The notes under the pieces: model-generated
Seen by the model: the letters and a program-made list of their open reading frames with translations, nothing else
Database searches by the model: none
Told to the model about the DNA's origin: nothing
Part shown: positions 1-4,443 of the stretch, one piece after another
How positions within the stretch are numbered: the stretch's first letter is position 1
Layout of the letters: every line of letters starts with the position of its first letter
Program-made: the position numbers and the translations under genes
DNA from: Spirochaetia bacterium
GTDB taxonomy: Bacteria; Spirochaetota; Spirochaetia; PWKH01
Length of the DNA stretch: 5,536 nucleotides
Assembly (NCBI GenBank): GCA_007128345.1
Contig: SKXS01000132.1
Location: 1 to 5,536 of the forward strand
Reading direction: 5' to 3'

Positions 1-170
1 AGGAGGCCAATACACACGCCTGGGAAGCCGCAGTGCGCATGACCGGTGAGCTTACCGCGCATCCCGTCGGACCGCTTCTCTACTCACGCAGGACTGATAC
101 CAACATCCCTGAGGTGCGTGCACCCTACAAGTACGGTATTTCCGCAGTTGATCATTTAATTGCCTCATGA
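1..170 (+). CDS. C-terminal fragment of an unrecognised protein (partial, runs off left edge)
   Basis: An open frame whose first complete codon is at base 3 runs 55 codons to a TGA at 168-170. The other two forward frames stop early (within about 16 codons), and the codons look like the GC-rich coding sequence of the umuDC genes that follow. The peptide is soluble-looking and ends in PYKYGISAVDHLIAS. It has no signal peptide, membrane segment or motif I can assign, so I give no function. Its stop codon lies within the umuD promoter: the TGA supplies the TGn of an extended -10. Transcription of this gene would therefore read into umuD unless something terminates it, and no terminator is visible between them. 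It could be an accidental open frame, because only 55 codons are visible. Confidence 0.5.
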   Translation, partial: EANTHAWEAAVRMTGELTAHPVGPLLYSRRTDTNIPEVRAPYKYGISAVDHLIAS

Positions 171-176
171 TACACT
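148..176 (+). promoter_or_regulatory. Predicted sigma70 promoter of umuDC
   Basis: A -35 element TTGATC (148-153) and a -10 element TACACT (171-176) are separated by exactly 17 bases. TG at 168-169 adds an extended -10. The predicted transcription start is about base 183, which is the A of the umuD ATG. The -35 lies within the upstream open frame. Each hexamer matches consensus at four of six positions, and the spacing and TGn element strengthen the call. Confidence 0.65.
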
Positions 177-177
177 A

Positions 178-187
178 AACGTATGTT
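178..187 (+). promoter_or_regulatory. Candidate LexA/SOS box at umuD start
   Basis: The inverted repeat AAC-GTAT-GTT lies just downstream of the -10 and covers the predicted transcription start and the umuD ATG. It resembles the core of the Gram-positive type SOS box (GAAC-N4-GTTC), but the outer G and C are both A here. A repressor bound here would block the promoter, as expected for a damage-inducible umuDC operon. LexA sites differ greatly between phyla, so the assignment rests on position and partial symmetry only. Confidence 0.35.
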
Positions 188-611
188 AACCAAATGTACT
201 CACAGTACCCGGATGACGGTACCGCTTTTCGGAGAATTGATTCCCGCGGGATTTCCCTCGCCCGCTTCCGACTATGAGGAGGGGGAACTCGACTTCAACA
301 CCCTGCTGATAAAAAGGCGGGCCGCGACCTACTGCATTAAGGTGTCGGGGGAGTCCATGACCGGAGCAGGCATTCTCTCCGGGGATATACTTGTAGTGGA
401 CCGGTCAATCCAGGCAGCCGACGGCGATATCGTGGTGGCCGCGCTTGACGGCGAGTTCACCGTCAAGCGCCTGCGTCTGCGCCGCGGCTGCGTGGTCCTC
501 CGTCCCGAGAATCCCGCGTACCGGGACATCGTGATTGGAGATGACCAGGATTTCCTCGTGTTCGGCGTCGTAACCGGCGTAGTGCGCACCCTCCGGGGAG
601 GGAAGGCGTGA
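183..611 (+). CDS. umuD: UmuD, self-cleaving subunit of DNA polymerase V
   Basis: This 142-residue protein is the LexA-like S24 peptidase partner of UmuC. In the family, RecA filaments trigger self-cleavage to UmuD', and UmuD'2 then joins UmuC to form mutagenic Pol V. The sequence shows the Ala22-Gly23 cleavage site within PAGFPSPASDY (Cys-Gly in E. coli), the nucleophile Ser58 in SGESM and the general base Lys95 in EFTVKRL. The length is close to that of E. coli UmuD. The ATG at 183 leaves a normal N-terminal arm of about 22 residues before the cleavage site. The alternative Met11 (base 213) would shorten the arm to about 12. Neither start has a Shine-Dalgarno sequence, and the first coincides with the predicted transcription start, so the mRNA is probably leaderless. 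The stop codon overlaps the umuC start. Confidence 0.95.
   Translation: MLTKCTHSTRMTVPLFGELIPAGFPSPASDYEEGELDFNTLLIKRRAATYCIKVSGESMTGAGILSGDILVVDRSIQAADGDIVVAALDGEFTVKRLRLRRGCVVLRPENPAYRDIVIGDDQDFLVFGVVTGVVRTLRGGKA
595..611 (+). promoter_or_regulatory. Ribosome binding site and GTGA start/stop overlap fixing the umuC start
   Basis: A purine-rich run (595-606) contains GGAGG at 597-601, six bases before GTG at 608-610. The GTG shares bases with the umuD stop TGA (609-611). This supports GTG 608 over the downstream ATG at 620, because starting at 608 keeps the family's N-terminal strand before the catalytic Asp6. The overlap implies translational coupling of umuD and umuC. Confidence 0.8.
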
Positions 612-1855
612 TAGGGCTGATGGACTGCAACAGCTTCTACGCCTCCTGCGAGCAGGTGTTCCGCCCGGACCTGTCAGGTGTGCCGGTGGTGGTGCTGTCA
701 AACAATGACGGGTGTATTGTCGCTATGAACGCGGCGGCAAAGGCCCTGGGCATCAGGAGGGGAACGCCCTTCTTTCAGGCCCGTTCCCTGCTTGCGTCAT
801 CACATGCCGCGGTGTTCTCATCAAACTACGCGCTGTATCAGAGTATGTCAAACCGGGTCATGGATGTGGTACGGGAGACCTTTCCCATGGTGGAGATCTA
901 CTCGATTGACGAGGCCTTCATTCCCCTGCCGTATGCGGTCAGCGACCTCCTGTCCCTCGCGCGATGTACCAAGAGCAGAGTGGAGCAGTGCACGGGCATT
1001 CCCGTTTCCCTAGGATTCGGCCGTACGAAGACCCTCGCGAAAATCGCCAACCGCTGGGCAAAGAAGCGTTTCCCCCGGGAGGGATGCTTCGTGCTGCAGG
1101 AGGACCGGGAGGAGGTGGTGCTTCGCTCAGTGCCTGTGGCTGATATATGGGGTGTCGGCACGCGAAAGGCACGGGTGCTTATCGCGCATGGAATTACGAC
1201 TGCATGGGATCTGCGCAACGCATCGGAGTACTGGGTGAAGAAGCGGCTCAGTCTGGTTACCCTGAAGACCCTCTGGGAACTGCGGGGAAAGCCCTCCATC
1301 GCTGATGAGCTTGTTCCCCCGCCGCGCAAGGGCATCCTCTCGTCCCAGAGCTTCAGCAGGGCGGTCACTGAATCCAGGGAGCTGGAGGAGGCGGTTGCCA
1401 GCTACGCAGAGCGTGCAGCTGCCAAGCTCCACGCGCAGGGATCAACCGCCGCCTGGGTGAGTGTATTCATCACTACCAGCCGGTTTGCGGGGGAGCAGCG
1501 CTACGGGGCCGGCGCATCCCGGAGGCTGGATCCCCCCGCAGACTATCTTCCTGACATAACGAACGCTGCCCTGGGGGCCCTGGGAGAGATCTGGCGGCCT
1601 GGATTCCGCTATGCCAAGGCGGGGGTCTTCCTCTTTGGGATAGATACGTCCGAGAGCAGGCAGCCTTCGCTTTTCACGGTTCCTGATCCCAGAAAGGCGG
1701 CGATCACCAGGGCCGCAGGACTGATCCGCGAGAAATACGGGCATCGGGGGCTGCGCTGTCTCCATGCCGGCGGCCACCGCACCTGGTCCATGCGGCAGGA
1801 GCACCTCTCTCCCAGGTACACCACTTCATGGGCTGACATCCCGCAGGCCAGGTAG
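608..1855 (+). CDS. umuC: UmuC, Y-family translesion DNA polymerase (Pol V catalytic subunit)
   Basis: This 415-residue protein is near the usual UmuC length and is intact. It copies past DNA lesions as part of the UmuD'2C complex. The palm/finger region carries the catalytic Asp6 in MDCNSFYASCE, with steric-gate Tyr11, the VVVLSNNDGC segment (27-36), and the catalytic Asp101-Glu102 in EIYSIDEAF. Helix-hairpin-helix sequence follows near WGVGTRKA (181-188). The little-finger domain contains ILSSQSFSR (243-251). A likely beta-clamp binding motif QPSLF occurs at 352-356, where E. coli UmuC has QLNLF. The C-terminus has the UmuC-specific ending LSPRYTTSWAD. It is the second gene of the umuDC operon, and no strong terminator follows it. 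All catalytic residues are present, so it is predicted to be functional. Confidence 0.96.
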   Translation: MIGLMDCNSFYASCEQVFRPDLSGVPVVVLSNNDGCIVAMNAAAKALGIRRGTPFFQARSLLASSHAAVFSSNYALYQSMSNRVMDVVRETFPMVEIYSIDEAFIPLPYAVSDLLSLARCTKSRVEQCTGIPVSLGFGRTKTLAKIANRWAKKRFPREGCFVLQEDREEVVLRSVPVADIWGVGTRKARVLIAHGITTAWDLRNASEYWVKKRLSLVTLKTLWELRGKPSIADELVPPPRKGILSSQSFSRAVTESRELEEAVASYAERAAAKLHAQGSTAAWVSVFITTSRFAGEQRYGAGASRRLDPPADYLPDITNAALGALGEIWRPGFRYAKAGVFLFGIDTSESRQPSLFTVPDPRKAAITRAAGLIREKYGHRGLRCLHAGGHRTWSMRQEHLSPRYTTSWADIPQAR

Positions 1856-1883
1856 CAAGCACATAGGCGGCAGGAGGAACTCC

Positions 1884-1912
1884 TTTCCAAAGGGTGCATT
1901 CTGCGGTACAAT
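1884..1912 (+). promoter_or_regulatory. Predicted sigma70 promoter of the glycosyltransferase gene
   Basis: TTTCCA (1884-1889, four of six consensus bases) and TACAAT (1907-1912, five of six) are separated by 17 bases in the gap after umuC. The predicted transcription start is about 1919-1920, coinciding with the ATG at 1920. A short inverted repeat, CCTTT-cc-AAAGG (1882-1893), overlaps the -35. The call rests on hexamer match and spacing alone. Confidence 0.5.
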
Positions 1913-1919
1913 CTTGACC

Positions 1920-2789
1920 ATGGAAGGCAGGCATACAGATATCCCGATCATGCTTCGGGTGCACAACACAAACCGCTATCTCCAGGAAACCCTTGATATG
2001 ATCGGGAACCAGACCCTTTCTTCACTGATATATGCATTTGCCTGCGAGCCCACCCAGGAAACCAGGGGGGTTCTGAAACCGTACGTGGAGCATATCTTTA
2101 CCCTTTCTGAGGAAAACTATCGCAGCTGGTCCTTCATCAACCGGGCCATGGAACTCACTGATGAAGAATTCATCGTGTTTCTCGATGCGGATTCAACCCC
2201 TGTGGATGTGCATTGGCTTGCCTGGCTCACGGGTATCTGCAGGCGGGAGGGTGCGGTCAGCGCTTTCAGCAGGAAGCTTCCCAGAGCTGATGCCGGCCCC
2301 CTGGTCCACCGCGATCTCACCAGGGTATATACCGAGGAGCATGGGCTGATATCACATAACGGACGTCACTTCTTTGCACTTGACGGGTCAGTTTTTCGGA
2401 AATCCGCATGGATAAACCGGAACTTCAGCGATCAGTTGGGCGCATGGGCTGTGTTCTCCTGGACCTGGCAGGCACGCAGGGAAGGATGCAGCGTGGTGTA
2501 TGCGAAGCAGGCCCGGATTCTGACATCCCCGCAGTACCTCCTGCGTCACCAGTATCGGGAGTTGAGAAACATGGGAGCTGCTGAGGCCCTCACCTTTTCC
2601 TGGGAACCAGGTGAGCTCAAGTGGCGTACGTATGCCTTCAAGCCTGCGGTCCGTCACATCAGGGAAGACTGGGCGGAAACGCTGCATCAGGGCAGGATAT
2701 CTCCGCTGGTCTATGCGCCGATACTCAGGATCGTGCAGATGATCGGCAAGTATACAGGGTTTATCCGGGCATATCGCCGGAGAACCTAG
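1920..2789 (+). CDS. Glycosyltransferase, GT-A fold, family 2-like
   Basis: This 289-residue protein probably transfers an activated sugar to a surface glycan or lipid acceptor; donor and acceptor are unknown. The N-terminal strand IPIMLRVHNTNRYL followed by a helix (TLDMIGNQT) is typical of family 2 glycosyltransferases. FIVFLDADSTP contains the metal/nucleotide-binding Asp89-Ala-Asp91. The later part (from about RNFSDQLGAWAVFSW at 167, through YLLRHQYRELRNMGAAE at 206-222) resembles the C-terminal half of rhamnosyltransferase-like members. No long hydrophobic segment is visible, so it is probably cytoplasmic or peripheral. The open frame extends upstream to 1764 inside umuC, but homology begins only at about residue 8 of the chosen start. 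ATG 1920 lacks a Shine-Dalgarno and sits at the predicted transcription start. It has no glycan-biosynthesis neighbours here, which is unusual for this class. Confidence 0.8.
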   Translation: MEGRHTDIPIMLRVHNTNRYLQETLDMIGNQTLSSLIYAFACEPTQETRGVLKPYVEHIFTLSEENYRSWSFINRAMELTDEEFIVFLDADSTPVDVHWLAWLTGICRREGAVSAFSRKLPRADAGPLVHRDLTRVYTEEHGLISHNGRHFFALDGSVFRKSAWINRNFSDQLGAWAVFSWTWQARREGCSVVYAKQARILTSPQYLLRHQYRELRNMGAAEALTFSWEPGELKWRTYAFKPAVRHIREDWAETLHQGRISPLVYAPILRIVQMIGKYTGFIRAYRRRT

Positions 2790-2808
2790 GAGATTTGCCC
2801 CGTACAGG

Positions 2809-2837
2809 TTGAACCCTCTATTCAAGCATTGTATACT
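2809..2837 (+). promoter_or_regulatory. Predicted sigma70 promoter of the TetR-family gene
   Basis: TTGAAC (2809-2814) and TATACT (2832-2837, five of six) are separated by exactly 17 bases. The start predicted near 2844 gives a leader of only about 14 bases, just enough to hold the ribosome binding site AGGAAGGGG (2845-2853). Two small palindromes overlap the elements: GGTTGAACC over the -35 (2807-2815) and GTATAC over the -10 (2831-2836). They are possible autoregulatory operator half-sites. Confidence 0.7.
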
Positions 2838-2857
2838 TACCAGCAGGAAGGGGTGCT

Positions 2858-3442
2858 ATGGCAAGGGACCGCATATTTATCGATAATGAGAAGATAATTG
2901 ACACTGCCTATGACCTTATCAGTGAAGTCGGCTACTGGAAGTTTTCCACCCGTAAGCTGGCGGAAGCTCTGAATGTCTCACCTATGACGCTCTACAATTA
3001 TGTGGAAAACAAAGATGAGATTATTCTCCGGGTATTCCTCAAGGGTATGAGGAATCTCTTTGACCGTATGCAGGAACGGTCACAGCATATGTGGCATGTG
3101 ATAGAACGTGATCCGTACTACCTGTACAAGATCCTTTCAGAGGTGTTCCTGGATTTTGCAAAGCACAACAGTCATATGTATACCCTGCTGTTCAACATTC
3201 CCGGCATCGACGTAAAAAACAACCAGGAGATCGTACGTCTCTATTCTGCCGCATATGACATGATCCACCACTTAATTCCCGAATCAAAACGCGACCAGGC
3301 GAGAAAGGAGATCCTCATGTTCCTTGTGCTCATGAACGGCCTGGTGAACAGATGCCTGCGGAATGTTCCAGGATTTACCGAAGAGCTCTACCACAGCCTC
3401 ATAGATGAGGCCATGGCAAAGCTGTTCTCCCCGCTTGATTAA
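2858..3442 (+). CDS. TetR/AcrR-family transcriptional regulator
   Basis: This 194-residue protein has the normal length for the family. Residues 1-60 form the DNA-binding domain: helix 1 (IIDTAYDLISEVGY), then the helix-turn-helix FSTRKLAEALNVSPMTLYNYV (29-49), closing with ENKDEII. The rest is an all-helical ligand-binding and dimerisation domain. Its HNSHMYTLLFNIPG segment (103-116) recalls the WHG-type C-terminal domain of some TetR proteins. The ligand cannot be predicted. The start is supported by AGGAAGGGG four bases upstream and by the family's usual short N-terminal tail. No gene is transcribed divergently from it, so its targets are not evident. Autoregulation is possible through palindromes in its own promoter. 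The base composition is visibly lower in GC than umuDC. Its stop codon overlaps that of the convergent CoA-binding gene. Confidence 0.92.
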   Translation: MARDRIFIDNEKIIDTAYDLISEVGYWKFSTRKLAEALNVSPMTLYNYVENKDEIILRVFLKGMRNLFDRMQERSQHMWHVIERDPYYLYKILSEVFLDFAKHNSHMYTLLFNIPGIDVKNNQEIVRLYSAAYDMIHHLIPESKRDQARKEILMFLVLMNGLVNRCLRNVPGFTEELYHSLIDEAMAKLFSPLD

Positions 3443-3804
3443 AACTGTCCTGTCGAGAGCAGTACCAACGTGCAGGCTTCCATTACCTCTATGCCTGCCT
3501 GTTCAAAGTTCGATTTCAGCTGTGCGTCCTCCGTCCCTGGATTCATGATGATGCGCCGGGGTGATGCGGCAATTACTGAATCTGCAAGGGATGCAAGCAC
3601 AGTGGGGTTAACATAGACAGTCACGGTATCTATCGAGCCCTCCACATCTGATACATCCCTTACGGCTGGAAATCCGAGAATTTCCTCTTCCTTCAGGGTT
3701 ACGGGAACGGGTATGTGTCCCTTCTCAGCCAGCGTCTTGACTGCCCGGTAGGAGTAGCGGGTCGGATCGGAGCTTGCTCCCAGTACAGCTACACGCTTGG
3801 CCAT
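3439..3804 (-). CDS. CoA-binding domain protein (YccU-like, Rossmann fold)
   Basis: This 121-residue protein is a stand-alone CoA_binding_2 type domain related to the N-terminal nucleotide-binding domain of succinyl-CoA synthetase alpha. Visible features are the glycine motif VAVLGASSDPTRYSYRA (5-21), the GHIPVPV strand (29-35), VYVNPTVL (63-70), IIMNPGTED (85-93) and the C-terminal EACTLVLL (109-116) with the family's conserved Cys111. No catalytic domain is attached, and the biological role of this family is poorly defined. The ATG at 3804 is preferred over an upstream in-frame ATG because it begins one base after the tpx stop and follows a GAGGAAG ribosome site within the tpx 3' end. It is predicted to be co-transcribed and translationally coupled with tpx, which suggests a redox or thiol-related role by inference only. 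Confidence 0.88.
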   Translation of the reverse strand: MAKRVAVLGASSDPTRYSYRAVKTLAEKGHIPVPVTLKEEEILGFPAVRDVSDVEGSIDTVTVYVNPTVLASLADSVIAASPRRIIMNPGTEDAQLKSNFEQAGIEVMEACTLVLLSTGQF

Positions 3805-3805
3805 A

Positions 3806-4327
3806 TCAGGCTTCCTCAAGCAGGGCACTGCATGCGGCCAGTGCGGCATCGTAATCGGGGTGGCTGGTATTCTCGCTTACCACTTCCCGGTACCGAATAA
3901 TGTTGTCTTTATCGAGAATGAAGATGCTGCGGTTCAGCAGCCTGAGTTCCTTGATAAGTATGCCGTACTGGGTGCCGAAGTCCGCATCTTTATGGTCTGA
4001 CAGGGTTACCACCTGGTCTACGCCTGCTGCTCCGCACCATCGAGCCTGTGCAAACGGGAGGTCCATGCTGATAGTCAGCACCACCACATCAGCAGAGAAA
4101 TCCGCTGCCGCTTCATTGAACCGCCGAGTCTGCGCGTCGCACACTCCCGTATCAAGTGACGGCACTACGCTGATAAGCTTGTACTTTCCGGCGAAATCAT
4201 CCAAAGTCTTGGGAGCAAGGGTCTGGTCAAGGGCGGTAAAGTTCGGGGCTTGTTCGCCGACAGCGGGAACAAGGCCGCTGAGGGTAACCAGGTTTCCTTT
4301 CATGGTTGTCTGTATACTGTCTGCCAT
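3806..4327 (-). CDS. tpx: Thiol peroxidase Tpx (atypical 2-Cys peroxiredoxin)
   Basis: This 173-residue protein has the normal length for Tpx. It reduces hydrogen peroxide and organic hydroperoxides, usually with thioredoxin as electron donor, in the cytoplasm (or periplasm in some bacteria). No signal peptide is visible here. The active site PSLDTGVC carries Thr60 and the peroxidatic Cys63. The resolving Cys98 lies in [10 protein letters not shown], and Arg133 in LNRSIFILD matches the conserved active-site arginine. The N-terminal beta hairpin [10 protein letters not shown] is characteristic of Tpx. The ATG at 4327 is chosen because GAGGAGG lies six bases upstream of it, whereas the same site abuts the ATG at 4333 with no spacing. 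The open frame extends to 4411 without homology. It heads a two-gene operon with the CoA-binding protein and has its own promoter. Confidence 0.96.
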   Translation of the reverse strand: MADSIQTTMKGNLVTLSGLVPAVGEQAPNFTALDQTLAPKTLDDFAGKYKLISVVPSLDTGVCDAQTRRFNEAAADFSADVVVLTISMDLPFAQARWCGAAGVDQVVTLSDHKDADFGTQYGILIKELRLLNRSIFILDKDNIIRYREVVSENTSHPDYDAALAACSALLEEA

Positions 4328-4333
4328 ATGCAT

Positions 4334-4340
4334 CCTCCTC
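4334..4340 (-). promoter_or_regulatory. Strong ribosome binding site deciding the tpx start
   Basis: On the minus strand this reads GAGGAGG, followed by ATGCAT and then the ATG at 4327. The six-base spacing is ideal for the second ATG, while the first ATG (4333) directly touches the site. Translation should therefore begin Met-Ala-Asp-Ser. Confidence 0.85.
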
Positions 4341-4364
4341 ATAATAATGCAGGTCTTTCTCTCC

Positions 4365-4394
4365 AATATACACATAGGCACCCGGTACGGGCAA
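4365..4394 (-). promoter_or_regulatory. Predicted sigma70 promoter of tpx and the CoA-binding gene
   Basis: Read on the minus strand, TTGCCC (4394-4389, four of six) and TATATT (4370-4365, five of six) are separated by 18 bases. The start predicted near 4358 gives a leader of about 30 bases containing GAGGAGG. An inverted repeat CCCG-N3-CGGG (4381-4391) lies across the -35 and spacer and may be an operator. The -35 follows directly after the U-tract of the upstream terminator. Confidence 0.55.
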
Positions 4395-4420
4395 TAAAAA
4401 AGGCTGCCCAAGGGCAGCCT
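4394..4420 (-). terminator. Rho-independent terminator of the symporter gene
   Basis: The minus strand reads AGGCTGCCC-TT-GGGCAGCCT, a perfect nine-base inverted repeat that would fold as an eight-pair stem closed by a C-UU-G tetraloop. It is followed at once by a T-rich tract (4401-4395). It lies 23 bases after the symporter stop codon and is oriented for that gene. The plus-strand reading lacks a T-tract after the stem, so it is unlikely to act in both directions. Confidence 0.93.
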
Positions 4421-4443
4421 GAAGGCTCAATTCACATATTCTA

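Noticed and set aside
898..1368. 156-codon reverse-strand open frame inside umuC
   Set aside because: It is antisense to the well-supported umuC, has no recognisable domain and is a by-product of GC-rich codon use. The other reverse frames across umuDC were rejected for the same reason.
1764..1919. Upstream extension of the glycosyltransferase frame, starting at ATG 1764 inside umuC
   Set aside because: The added 52 residues are low-complexity out-of-frame umuC sequence with no homology. The family fold begins just after ATG 1920.
2785..2857. Possible terminator after the glycosyltransferase
   Set aside because: CCTAGG and GGTTGAACC are short palindromes without a following T-tract, so no intrinsic terminator is supported here.
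3805..3849. Longer start for the CoA-binding protein at 3849, overlapping tpx
   Set aside because: The extra 15 residues precede the normal Rossmann first strand, and ATG 3804 has a ribosome site and one-base operon spacing.
3900..4397. 165-codon forward open frame opposite tpx
   Set aside because: It is the shadow of tpx, which has all catalytic residues in the reverse frame.
4328..4411. Longer tpx start reaching to 4411
   Set aside because: The added residues overlap the promoter and the -35 region, show no Tpx homology, and a perfect ribosome site points to 4327.
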